DNA of 64,000 bases from an uncultured Acidovorax sp. Its GTDB lineage: Bacteria > Pseudomonadota > Gammaproteobacteria > Burkholderiales > Burkholderiaceae_C. Position numbers and translations under genes: made by a program. This document shows positions 1 to 9,720 of the stretch, in pieces (positions within the stretch are counted from its first letter, which is position 1; the number at the start of each line of letters is the position of its first letter). Location: NCBI GenBank assembly GCA_913774955.1, contig CAJYKV010000024.1, forward strand, positions 1 through 64,000. The letters run 5' to 3'. The notes beneath the pieces are model-generated. The model searched no databases. It was not told the origin of the DNA and saw nothing but the letters and a program-made list of their open reading frames with translations.

Positions 1-160
1 ACAGCAACCCCGCCGAGACGCCTTCCTGGCGCGCCACCAGCGACACGCTCATGCCCGGCTCGTAGGTGCGCCGCACCAGGGCCGCTTTCTCGGCCAGGGA
101 CCAGCGCCTGCGGCGCTGGTCCTTCACTACTACCTCTACTGACTCCGTATGCCTAGTCAT
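1..160 (-). CDS. IS3-family transposase OrfA, N-terminal part (runs off the window)
   Basis: Reading the minus strand from an ATG at 160–158 gives a protein that starts MTRHTESVEVVVKDQ and continues with RRRRWSLAEKAALVRRTYEP and GMSVSLVARQEGVSAGLL. This is the N-terminal helix-turn-helix of IS3/IS2-group OrfA proteins, which bind the element's terminal inverted repeats. Only about 53 codons lie inside the window, so whether the element is intact cannot be judged. The terminal repeat of this element should lie in roughly 160–215, but I could not fix its edge. It is oriented away from the nuclease genes to its right and marks one side of a transposon-rich segment next to guaA. Confidence 0.8.
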   Translation of the reverse strand, partial: MTRHTESVEVVVKDQRRRRWSLAEKAALVRRTYEPGMSVSLVARQEGVSAGLL

Positions 161-239
161 ATGCACAGTCCTGTTCCTATCTCCAAAGATAAGCGACAGG
201 ACGGGGCCGGGGAATCAGGGGGCTATCTCACCAATACAT

Positions 240-360
240 CACCTGCAGCAGGAGTCTGCGTGGTGAATGCTGGAACAACGCGGCAATGGTGAGCTTCTTC
301 TCGACGCTGAAACCGAGCGCTGCGCTCGGACCGTCTACCGTACTAAGGAGCAGGCAGAGC
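240..360 (+). pseudogene. Degenerate IS3-family transposase OrfB C-terminal fragment, frameshifted
   Basis: From about 256 to 312 one frame reads LRGECWNNAAMVSFFSTLK, which matches the C-terminal catalytic region of IS3 OrfB (family pattern R-G-x-C-W-D-N-A-x-M-E-S-F-F). A single-base loss near 312 moves the rest of the family pattern (TERCARTVYRTKEQAE) into another frame, ending about 356. The conserved acidic residues are also altered: D to N, and E to V before SFF. This is a dead fragment of a transposase integrase domain, different from the OrfA fragment at the window edge. The stretch 161–240 looks like further decayed insertion-sequence DNA; I see no gene there. Confidence 0.75.
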
Positions 361-407
361 CGACCTCAGCCCGGTTCGATTTGAAAAGCGACAGCGATAG
401 CCCTTCA

Positions 408-593
408 ATGGCTACGCAAAACGTCTGGGAAACCGGGGGAAGCCCATCAAGTCAGAATACGCCCTCATGTCTTCCGCAGAATGCGCATGGACTGCCGTCG
501 GTGAGCGAAGCTCACGAAGAATCTCATGAAGAACCAATTGGCGAAGTGCGTCGTCTACGCCCCAGCACGGCTGCAATGGAGATAAGGGAATGA
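408..593 (+). CDS. Possible small ORF (61 aa) coupled to the DUF3578–DUF3883 gene
   Basis: An open frame from the ATG at 408 to a TGA at 591–593 encodes a polar 61-residue peptide (MATQNVWETGGSPSSQNTPS at the start, ending TAAMEIRE). I recognise no family. Its stop overlaps the start of the next gene by four bases (ATGA at 590–593), an arrangement typical of translational coupling. The same frame runs back without a stop into the transposase remnant, so it may only be the tail of a gene destroyed by insertion, or chance. Low confidence that it is a real protein. Confidence 0.25.
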   Translation: MATQNVWETGGSPSSQNTPSCLPQNAHGLPSVSEAHEESHEEPIGEVRRLRPSTAAMEIRE

Positions 594-1696
594 AAGATGT
601 ACTGGCGCAGATCTGCGCTCTTCAGCCGCACTATTCGTCGTCGAACACTCCGCAGATGCAGGAGCGTGGGCGACTCGTTCGGACCGAGCTCACGTCAGCA
701 CTCCGCGAGCGGCTGACACGACTGCAACAGGCATTCGACCCGATGTTCGACGATCTCGAAGTAGATGCCTCCGACGGCATTGGCCGCAAGACGGAGGCGC
801 CTTGGACCCGGGTCTTCTCGAAGACCATGTCACCGAACCCAAGAAACGGCTTCTATTTGGTCATCCACTTCGCCGCAGATGGATCCGCCATTTTCATCAC
901 GATAGGTTGCGGCAGCACTGTTTGGAACGGTGGTGACTTGCGACCCGTATCCGACGACGAGCTTGCGAGACGTACGTCTTGGGCCAGAGGCATCGTGCAG
1001 CAGCGATGGGGATCAATCGCACCATTCGTTGTGGACATCAAACTGGGCGCCAAAGCGCCATTGACCAGAACATTTGAAAAGTCGACGGCGTTGGCGATCA
1101 GGGTTCCCGCGGCCCAGCTTGCGGCCACGGACATCGACGCCATCCTGCAGTCCACGGTCGAGCGTCTTGGGGAGATCTACCTTGCGCAGCTCAATCAGAG
1201 AGACGTCACACCTGCGGAGCAAGACTCTGCGGCCATCGAAGAAATCTCTCGTCCACTCAAGCGCAGGCCTGGCGGCCAAGGAATCGGACTGACCGCACCC
1301 GAACGAAAAGCTGTCGAACTTCGCGCGATGGCTCTTGCCGTGGGTCATCTGACCGAGTTGGGCTACCAATGCAAGGACACGTCCGCTACTGAGTCATTCG
1401 ACCTTGTCGCCACGACCGGCATGACCTCGCTCAAGATCGAGGTGAAAGGCACCACCTCCGACATCTGTGACTCCGTCATGATGACCAAGAACGAGGTCGA
1501 CCTGCACCGACTGGAAAAAGGAAAGACCGGTCTGCTGATCGTCTATGGAATACGTTTACAGAGGGGCTCCCCCGCACCGCAGGCCAGCGGCGGTACCGTG
1601 GAAGCGATGATCGGATGGGACATCGATACATGGCGTGCCCAACCCGTGGCGTTCCAGCTCCACAGGCAGCGAACTGAAACCAAGAACGCGAAGTGA
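590..1696 (+). CDS. DUF3578 (McrB N-terminal-like) + DUF3883 nuclease-like protein, probable defence gene
   Basis: 368 aa, ATG at 590 preceded by the purine-rich GGAGATAAGGGA. Residues ~40–200 resemble the DUF3578/MrcB_N domain, which in McrB-type proteins recognises modified DNA. Visible landmarks are EAPWTRVF (70–76), NGFYLVIHF (86–94) and IFITIGCGST (101–110). Residues ~235–325 resemble DUF3883, a PD-(D/E)xK-like fold, with FDLVA (D271) and IEVKGT (E284, K286) as the likely metal/catalytic set. I see no AAA+ GTPase or McrC-like partner, so this would be a compact modification-sensing nuclease; that role is inference from domain content. It neighbours a Shedu-type gene and transposase debris and has lower GC than the core genes, which fits horizontal transfer. 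Its stop codon lies within four bases of an insertion-sequence end, so the C-terminus may be truncated. Confidence 0.72.
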   Translation: MKDVLAQICALQPHYSSSNTPQMQERGRLVRTELTSALRERLTRLQQAFDPMFDDLEVDASDGIGRKTEAPWTRVFSKTMSPNPRNGFYLVIHFAADGSAIFITIGCGSTVWNGGDLRPVSDDELARRTSWARGIVQQRWGSIAPFVVDIKLGAKAPLTRTFEKSTALAIRVPAAQLAATDIDAILQSTVERLGEIYLAQLNQRDVTPAEQDSAAIEEISRPLKRRPGGQGIGLTAPERKAVELRAMALAVGHLTELGYQCKDTSATESFDLVATTGMTSLKIEVKGTTSDICDSVMMTKNEVDLHRLEKGKTGLLIVYGIRLQRGSPAPQASGGTVEAMIGWDIDTWRAQPVAFQLHRQRTETKNAK

Positions 1697-1699
1697 AAT

Positions 1700-1720
1700 T
1701 GCCCCGGTTTGGCGGACACC
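1700..1720 (+). repeat. Putative IS3-family left terminal inverted repeat
   Basis: TGCCCCGGTTTGGCGGACAC (1700–1719) followed by C has the look of the terminal repeat of IS3-family elements that end in a TG...GGACACC motif. An OrfA-like reading frame starts 28 bp downstream after a good ribosome-binding site (AAGGAG, 1735–1740), the usual spacing at the left end of such elements. The matching right end is not present in order downstream, so the element is broken. Confidence 0.55.
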
Positions 1721-1747
1721 TTACGCTGTAAAACAAGGAGTTCGAAA

Positions 1748-1936
1748 ATGAGCAAGACGAGGCCGCCGTACCCTGCGCAGTTTTTAGAGCAGATGGTGGA
1801 TTTTGGGCGAGCTGGAAAGACACCAGCAGAACTGGCGCGTGAGTTTGACGTGACCACGCAGACCATTGATAACTAGGTTGGTGCCGCTGGGCGTAAAGCG
1901 ACGGTCGGCGCGTTTATCGGGAGAGAACGGGGGTAG
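1748..1936 (+). pseudogene. IS3-family transposase OrfA remnant with an internal stop
   Basis: From the ATG at 1748 the frame reads MSKTRPPYPAQFLEQMVDF and then GRAGKTPAELAREFDVTTQ, TIDN. This is the helix-turn-helix start of an IS3-family OrfA. The expected N-W-V is interrupted because TGG (Trp) has become TAG at 1874–1876. In-frame residues continue (VGAAGRKATVG) to another stop at 1934–1936. The rest of OrfA and all of OrfB are missing downstream. It belongs to a different subgroup from the minus-strand OrfA at the window edge. Non-functional. Confidence 0.75.
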
Positions 1937-2172
1937 GTGATCGGCAAACAAAAGGATGACCACCGCGACCTCCTGTGTGACCTGCGTCGGCGCCACTCCG
2001 CGCTACCACTCACCCGTGAAGCTCGAGCGCCGCGTGTTAGCCGAGGAGTGTCCTGCAATGATGATCTACGAGAAAGACCAGATCCTGTGTTGATGATCAA
2101 GCCGATAATGGTCCGTGGAAGCAGAGCAAGTTCACCCAATCTCTAAATCAAAGACGCAGCAAGGAGACACGC
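1937..2172. other. Intergenic stretch between transposase debris and the Shedu-type gene
   Basis: About 236 bp of mixed composition with no convincing gene; the open frame that crosses it gives a peptide with no recognisable features. It probably contains more decayed insertion-sequence DNA and the promoter of the downstream nuclease gene. A strong ribosome-binding site (AAGGAG at 2161–2166) at its right end fixes the GTG start at 2173. Confidence 0.4.
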
Positions 2173-3345
2173 GTGGATGACGAGTCAGAAATACATCGGA
2201 AAAAAATCCCCGGGAAAACATACATCAGCCCGGCGGTAGCAACTGCCGATGGCCCGCTGCGCATCGCTTCCAAGGTCATCGACTCAGAGGGCCTGCACTA
2301 CGCTAAGGTCAAGCGGGAGGTGGTGTTGCGCCAGACCGAGAAGGCTAGAACGGAAATCATCGCTAAATTCTTGGAGAGCGACAGGAATCTTCGCGTTGTG
2401 ACGATCCAAGCCTTCAACGGCACAACAGGCGTACCCCACAATACGCACTTCTCGTTCATTGGCAACGAGATCCTCACATTGCTACGATTCTTCCAAGATA
2501 TTGCGGCGTTTGAATTCAGTTCTCCGCAGAAAGTCAACATCACAGATCCCGAGCTTCGCCGGCTGGTCCTGTCCAAAGAGCAGGCTGCAAGCCTCGTCCA
2601 TGACAACCAGGAAATATTTTCCGAGGTCATTCAGGCCGAGCTGACGAGAGAAGATGTAGTTACGTTGGGCTACCGCAAGAAGCAGTTAGCCATCTTCCAT
2701 CGCCTGATGGAGGATGCTGATTACTTCGGCCAAGTGAAGCAGGCAAAGCACATACATGGCGATGAAGCCTTGTGGCAGAAGTTCTTCGAGAGGAACCAAT
2801 GGGTATTTGGCTACGGCCTGAGCTATTTTTTTGTCACCGGCTTTGACGACCGTAAGCTGGAACAGGTAGTACAAGGGCACGATCTTTTGAGCCATGGCAA
2901 GCGGGTGGATGGATTGATGAAAACTCGTGGGATCATCAATGCTCTGTGCTTCGTGGAAATCAAGAAACACAACACTCCACTGCTGGCTGCGTCGGCCTAT
3001 CGTCCTGGCTGCTGGGCCCCATCGTCCGAATTAGCAGGTGCAGTGGCTCAGGTTCAAGGCACCGTCGCGGCTGCATTACAAAGGCTATACGGTCTGATTC
3101 AGCCTAACGACAAGGAAGGCAATCCGACGGGGGAGTCCGTATTCAACTTCAAACCACGCGCTTTCATCGTCGCAGGCTCGCTGGGCGAATTCGTCTCAGA
3201 ACATGGTGTTAACATCGACAAGATGCGCTCTTTCGAACTGTATAGAAACAGCATCACCGGCATCGACATCATGACTTTCGACGAACTCTTCGAGCGAAGC
3301 AAATTCATCGTCGAGGCTGCAGCTAAGCCGGCCTCATCGACCTGA
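2173..3345 (+). CDS. Shedu-type anti-phage nuclease (DUF4263, SduA-like)
   Basis: 390 aa with a GTG start at 2173, seven bases after AAGGAG. The C-terminal half (residues ~195–365) carries the DUF4263/Shedu pattern: LWQKFFERNQWVFGYGLS (E206), KRVDGLMKT (D246), ALCFVEIKKHNTPLL (E262-x-K264) and later FKPRAFIVAG. D246 and E262-x-K264 fit the PD-(D/E)xK nuclease core. Known Shedu systems are single proteins that cut DNA and protect against phage and plasmids. The N-terminal half (1–190) is the variable sensing region seen in this family; I cannot assign its ligand. Downstream it converges on guaA with a 51-bp gap. Codon use is less GC-rich than guaA, consistent with acquisition. Confidence 0.82.
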   Translation: MDDESEIHRKKIPGKTYISPAVATADGPLRIASKVIDSEGLHYAKVKREVVLRQTEKARTEIIAKFLESDRNLRVVTIQAFNGTTGVPHNTHFSFIGNEILTLLRFFQDIAAFEFSSPQKVNITDPELRRLVLSKEQAASLVHDNQEIFSEVIQAELTREDVVTLGYRKKQLAIFHRLMEDADYFGQVKQAKHIHGDEALWQKFFERNQWVFGYGLSYFFVTGFDDRKLEQVVQGHDLLSHGKRVDGLMKTRGIINALCFVEIKKHNTPLLAASAYRPGCWAPSSELAGAVAQVQGTVAAALQRLYGLIQPNDKEGNPTGESVFNFKPRAFIVAGSLGEFVSEHGVNIDKMRSFELYRNSITGIDIMTFDELFERSKFIVEAAAKPASST

Positions 3346-3396
3346 AACTAGCGCGAACACTCAACGACCGACGACGATATTGAGAAAGAATTTCAA

Positions 3397-5022
<1,626 letters not shown>

Positions 5023-5060
5023 GGTGGTCGGGGTCGGTAAGAGCGGTGGAATCGGAGGAG

Positions 5061-5507
5061 TCAGAACGTGGACAGATCGAGCAGCGCCACGCCGGTGCGC
5101 GTGGCGGCCTCGGCCTGGGCGGTATCGAAGGTGGCGAGCGGCAGGCGCAGCGAGCGTGCGAGCCAGAGGTAGGCGGCGTCGTAGACCGGCAGGCCGGTAT
5201 CGAGGGCGACGTCGAGCACGGCCTTGTGCTGCGCGGGCGCCAGCTCGTGCAGTTCCACGCGGTGGCGGATGGCTTCGAGCACGGCCCACAGGCCTTCGAC
5301 GGAGCCTGCGGGAATGCGGCCGGCATGCACGCCGCTCGCGATCAGGTTGCCGCACTCCCACTGCCAGAGGTTGGGCGCCTGGGGCTCGACCTCGTCGCGG
5401 CGGATGCGGGCATAGAGGCGCCGCGTGTGCTCGCTGGCCGCATCGGGCAGCAGCCAGGCGGCGGTCACGGAGGCGTCGAGCACGAAGGCGGTGGTGGACG
5501 TGGTCAT
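5061..5507 (-). CDS. PIN-domain (VapC-like) ribonuclease toxin
   Basis: 148 aa covering one PIN domain. The four acidic positions expected for Mg2+-dependent RNA cleavage are visible: D11 (FVLDASV), E51 (WQWECGN), D110 (PVYDAAY) and D128 (LATFDTA). Its ATG overlaps the antitoxin stop by four bases (ATGA, 5504–5507), as is usual for type II pairs. VapC toxins typically cleave tRNA or rRNA when the antitoxin is lost; the target here is unknown. The gene ends 38 bp before guaA with no visible terminator, so read-through into guaA is likely. Confidence 0.9.
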   Translation of the reverse strand: MTTSTTAFVLDASVTAAWLLPDAASEHTRRLYARIRRDEVEPQAPNLWQWECGNLIASGVHAGRIPAGSVEGLWAVLEAIRHRVELHELAPAQHKAVLDVALDTGLPVYDAAYLWLARSLRLPLATFDTAQAEAATRTGVALLDLSTF

Positions 5508-5767
5508 GCGGCGGTGCTCCGTCCGCTGCGGCGCAGGGCCGGCGCCGCCGTGGGCCCGGTCGCGGCACGGATGCTGGCATGCAGCGCATCGATCTGCCCG
5601 AGCTCCCGCGCGATCTGCTCGTCGGTGATCACCGGCCGGCGCCGCACCGGCAGCATGCGCACCACCTCTTTTCCGTGCCGGGTGATGCGCACCTCCTCGC
5701 CCTGCTCCACCGCCTCGATGAGCGCGGAAAAACGGGTCTTGGCTTCGTAGATGCCGACGGTCTGCAT
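5504..5767 (-). CDS. Phd/YefM-type antitoxin of the PIN toxin
   Basis: 87 aa from the ATG at 5767. It begins [18 protein letters not shown], the Phd/YefM (prevent-host-death) N-terminal DNA-binding fold (V-G-x-Y-E-A-K-x-x-F-S-x-L), followed by [14 protein letters not shown]. The C-terminal ~40 residues would wrap the toxin. A longer in-frame start at 5851 exists, but those 28 residues would be translated through the palindromic operator region and do not look like protein, so I prefer 5767. It presumably represses its own promoter through the repeats at 5792–5860. Confidence 0.88.
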   Translation of the reverse strand: MQTVGIYEAKTRFSALIEAVEQGEEVRITRHGKEVVRMLPVRRRPVITDEQIARELGQIDALHASIRAATGPTAAPALRRSGRSTAA

Positions 5768-5791
5768 GCGCAAAGGGTTCCGGAAAAAAGA

Positions 5792-5860
5792 AAAGTCTGG
5801 CCTGAACAAAAATTCAGACCAGACTTTACCAAACCGACCAGACCCTGGCAATCAGACCAG
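5792..5860. promoter_or_regulatory. Operator-like palindrome and phased GACCAG repeats upstream of the toxin–antitoxin pair
   Basis: An inverted repeat has 15-base arms with one mismatch: AAAGTCTGGCCTGAA (5792–5806) and TTCAGACCAGACTTT (5813–5827), separated by CAAAAA. The hexamer GACCAG recurs at 5817, 5836 and 5855, exactly 19 bp apart. The block lies 25–93 bp upstream of the antitoxin ATG. Type II antitoxins autoregulate by binding such sites, so this is the likely operator. It could equally set the expression of guaA downstream. Confidence 0.6.
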
Positions 5861-5864
5861 AATA

Positions 5865-5902
5865 GCCCAGAGCCCAGAGCCCAGAGCCCAGAGCCCAGAG
5901 CC
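5865..5902. repeat. Heptanucleotide tandem repeat (GCCCAGA, ~5.4 copies)
   Basis: GCCCAGA repeats five times without a mismatch plus a partial unit, between the operator region and the 3' end of guaB. Repeats this short and perfect tend to vary in copy number between strains. It is non-coding here, between guaB and the antitoxin promoter. Confidence 0.85.
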
Positions 5903-5974
5903 TTGAATTCGTCATGGCACCCGAAGCCCCCGCGGCCCCAGGCCAGAGCAGCCGTGCAAGGGCCGCCCCGCCGC

Positions 5975-6050
5975 ACCGGCTGCGTCCCCCTTCCCGAACG
6001 GCGCAGCCGTTCGAGAGAAGGGGGAAGGCGCGTAAGCGCCTCAGGGGGTT
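5975..6050 (-). repeat. GC-rich intergenic repeat after guaB (copy 1), hairpin-forming
   Basis: Read on the minus strand just after the guaB stop, the sequence is CCCCCTGAGGCGCTTACGCG, CCTTCCCCCTTCTCT, then a hairpin CGAACGGC–TGC–GCCGTTCG and GGGAAGGGGGACG. The same start (CCCCCTGAG-CGCTT-CGCGCCTTCCCCCT) and the closing AGGGGGACG recur just after the infB stop at ~18148–18199. Both copies sit within about 5–20 bp of a stop codon in the same orientation relative to the gene, so they may act in transcript 3'-end formation. There is no U-tract, so it is not a standard intrinsic terminator. Confidence 0.65.
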
Positions 6051-6055
6051 GTGCT

Positions 6056-7627
<1,572 letters not shown>

Positions 7628-7640
7628 CTACACTCGCCGC

Positions 7641-8189
7641 ATGACACTCCACCGACTTCTCGTGCTCGTCTGTGCAGCCTCCTGGGCGCTGGCGGCTTCG
7701 GCGCAATGGCAGTGGGTCGACAAGGACGGGCGCAAGGTGTTCAGCGACCGCCCTCCGCCCGTCGACGTGCCCGCGAAGAACATCCTGAAGCAGCCCGGCG
7801 GCAGCCTGCAGCCCGCGCCGCGCCCGCAGGCCGCGCCGGCCGATGCGGCCGCCGGCATGCAGCCCGGCGCCGCGGTGGCGGCCCGGCCCGGGGCGCCCGC
7901 CTCCGCCGCGAGTGCTCCGCAACTGTCCGGCACCGACAAGGAGCTGCAGGAGCGCAAGGCCCAGGCGGAGGCCGCCGAAGCCGCGCGCAAGAAGGCGGAA
8001 GACGACCGCCTCGCCAAGGCCCGCGCCGAGAACTGCCAGCGCGCGCGGCAGCAGCAGTCCATGCTGGCCTCCGGCCAGCTCGTGAGCCAGGTGAACGCCC
8101 AGGGCGAGCGTGCGTTCATGGACGACGCGACCCGCGCCGCCGAGCTGCGCCGGGCGGAAGCCGCGATCGCCTCCGACTGCGCGCGCTGA
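7641..8189 (+). CDS. DUF4124-domain exported protein
   Basis: 182 aa. A signal peptide (MTLHRLLVLVCAASWALAA–SA) is followed by QWQWVDKDGRKVFSDRPPP, the DUF4124 hallmark (W-x-D-x-x-G-x-x-x-F-S-D-x-P-P), at residues ~21–45. Next comes an Ala/Pro-rich linker and a charged coiled-coil-like region (ELQERKAQAEAAEAARKKA) with two cysteines. Family function is unknown; it is probably periplasmic. The ATG at 7641 follows a –10-like TACACT (7629–7634) so closely that the transcript may be nearly leaderless. A longer frame opening at 7269 is only antisense to guaB. Confidence 0.88.
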   Translation: MTLHRLLVLVCAASWALAASAQWQWVDKDGRKVFSDRPPPVDVPAKNILKQPGGSLQPAPRPQAAPADAAAGMQPGAAVAARPGAPASAASAPQLSGTDKELQERKAQAEAAEAARKKAEDDRLAKARAENCQRARQQQSMLASGQLVSQVNAQGERAFMDDATRAAELRRAEAAIASDCAR

Positions 8190-8241
8190 CACGGGCAGCC
8201 CTGCCCCCCCGGCCCGGTACCCGTTCTCTAGCGGGGGGGGC

Positions 8242-8580
8242 TCAGTACCCGGCCTTGGCGCCGGGACGGCGCGCGGCAAAGAGCCCCGTCGCACGCGCTC
8301 CCTGCCGTGCGAAGCGCTCGCGCCGCGCTTTCTTGGGATCGACGCGCAGCGGCCGGTACCACTCGACGCGGTCGCCCGCCTGCAGGATGCGGCCAGGCTC
8401 CACCGGTTTTCCCCAGATGCCGCAGGGCGCTTCGTCATCCTCCGCCGGGCCGCCGCAGGCCCGCAGCGCATCGCGCACCGTGGCGCCCGCGGGCAGTTCC
8501 AGGGCGACTTCGCGCACGTCGCGTGGCCCGGGTGACCAGGCGACCGTCACCGCGACGCGGCCCGCGCCGTCACTCCCCAT
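8242..8580 (-). CDS. rnfH: RnfH-family ubiquitin-like protein
   Basis: 112 aa. Starts MGSDGAGRVAVTVAWSPG, with the beta-grasp core containing RDVREVALELPAGATVRDAL and the family segment GIWGKPVEPGRILQAGDRVE followed by YRPLRVDPKKARRER. RnfH proteins are small and cytoplasmic, usually encoded next to ratA and smpB as here; their molecular role is not settled. The gene overlaps the end of ratA by 11 bases, so the two are translated as a unit. Confidence 0.92.
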   Translation of the reverse strand: MGSDGAGRVAVTVAWSPGPRDVREVALELPAGATVRDALRACGGPAEDDEAPCGIWGKPVEPGRILQAGDRVEWYRPLRVDPKKARRERFARQGARATGLFAARRPGAKAGY

Positions 8581-9013
8581 ACACCTGCTCCGCCCGCTGG
8601 ATGAACGCATCCACCATGCTGCCCGCGATGCGGTCGAACACCGGGCCCACCAGCGCGGCGAGCGCGATGTTGTCGAAACCGTAGTTGAGCTGCAGCTCCA
8701 CCTTGCAGGCGCGCTGGCTGCCGTCGCCCACGGGATGGAAGCGCCAGTCGCCATCGAGCTGCGAGAACGGGCCCTTCACGAGCCGCATCTGCACGCGCCG
8801 GCCCGGCTCGTGCTGGTTGCGCGTGACGAAGGATTTGCGCAGGCCGCTGAAGGCGATGCCCACCTCGGCGGTCATGCCGTGCTCGTCCTGCTCCAGCACC
8901 CGCGCACTGTCGCACCAGGGCAGGAATTCCGGGTACTTCGCCACATCGGTGACGAGGGCGAACATCTCTTCGGGGCTGTACCAGATCAGGACGGACTTGT
9001 TGACGTTTTTCAT
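8570..9013 (-). CDS. ratA: RatA-type SRPBCC/START-fold protein
   Basis: 147 aa, starting MKNVNKSVLIWYSPEEMF. It belongs to the polyketide cyclase/START-fold family (COQ10/RatA). Landmarks are VTDVAKYPEFLPWC, FVTRNQHEP and the C-terminal IAGSMVDAFIQRAEQVYG. E. coli RatA blocks association of ribosomal subunits, and related proteins carry ubiquinone; the role here is inferred only from homology. The gene is divergent from smpB, with 122 bp between the two starts. The longer frame to 9163 overlaps smpB and is rejected. Confidence 0.92.
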   Translation of the reverse strand: MKNVNKSVLIWYSPEEMFALVTDVAKYPEFLPWCDSARVLEQDEHGMTAEVGIAFSGLRKSFVTRNQHEPGRRVQMRLVKGPFSQLDGDWRFHPVGDGSQRACKVELQLNYGFDNIALAALVGPVFDRIAGSMVDAFIQRAEQVYGE

Positions 9014-9135
9014 GGATGGACGGGGATGGCGGGCCGCGGCGGGGCGGCGCACTAGAATCCCCGGAAAGCGCACGGACGATCGTTCGATTGTAGGGAGGGC
9101 TTTCAAACCCCTCCATGTGCCGCATCTGATTCCCC

Positions 9136-9609
9136 ATGGCCAAGAAACCCGAGACCCAGTCACGCATCGCCGACAACAAGAAGGCGGCCTTCAATTACTT
9201 CTTCGAGGAACGCCACGAGGCGGGCATGGTGCTGCACGGCTGGGAGGTGAAGGCGCTGCGCGAGGGCAAGGTGCAGCTCACCGACGGCTACGTGGTGATC
9301 CGCGAGGGCGAGCTCTACCTGATCGGCTGCCAGATCAACGCGCTCAAGACGGCCTCCACCCACGTGAGCCCGGACGCGGCCCGCACCAAGAAGCTGCTGC
9401 TGCACAAGGACGAAATCCTGCGCCTCATCGGGAAGGTGGAGCAGAAGGGCTACACGCTGGTGCCGCTCAACCTGCACTGGACGAACGGCCGCGCCAAGTG
9501 CGAGATCGCGCTCGCCAAGGGCAAGGCCGAGCACGACAAGCGCGACACGATCAAGGAGCGCGAGGGCAAGCGCGAGGTCGAGCGCGCGATGAAGAGCCGC
9601 CACCGCTGA
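9136..9609 (+). CDS. smpB: SsrA (tmRNA)-binding protein
   Basis: 157 aa, ATG at 9136. It binds tmRNA and delivers it to stalled ribosomes in trans-translation. It shows the family OB-fold sequence [39 protein letters not shown], a central [12 protein letters not shown] and [20 protein letters not shown], and ends with the basic tail [13 protein letters not shown] that enters the decoding centre. Full length for the family. Confidence 0.97.
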   Translation: MAKKPETQSRIADNKKAAFNYFFEERHEAGMVLHGWEVKALREGKVQLTDGYVVIREGELYLIGCQINALKTASTHVSPDAARTKKLLLHKDEILRLIGKVEQKGYTLVPLNLHWTNGRAKCEIALAKGKAEHDKRDTIKEREGKREVERAMKSRHR

Positions 9610-9720
9610 GCGGGCGCAAAAAAATTTCGGGCGGTGCGGAATAAACGGGCCGCACCCGGTGTTCTATCCTGCGTGGGGCCGGCATGTCGCCGCCACCCGC
9701 GCCTACAGGAGCACACACCG

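Noticed and set aside
5865-5902. Heptamer array as a CRISPR
   Set aside because: Units are 7 bp with no spacers; it is a simple tandem repeat.
9099-9117. GGAGGG…CCCTCC dyad before smpB as an operator
   Set aside because: Only six pairs, GC-only, and no supporting second site.
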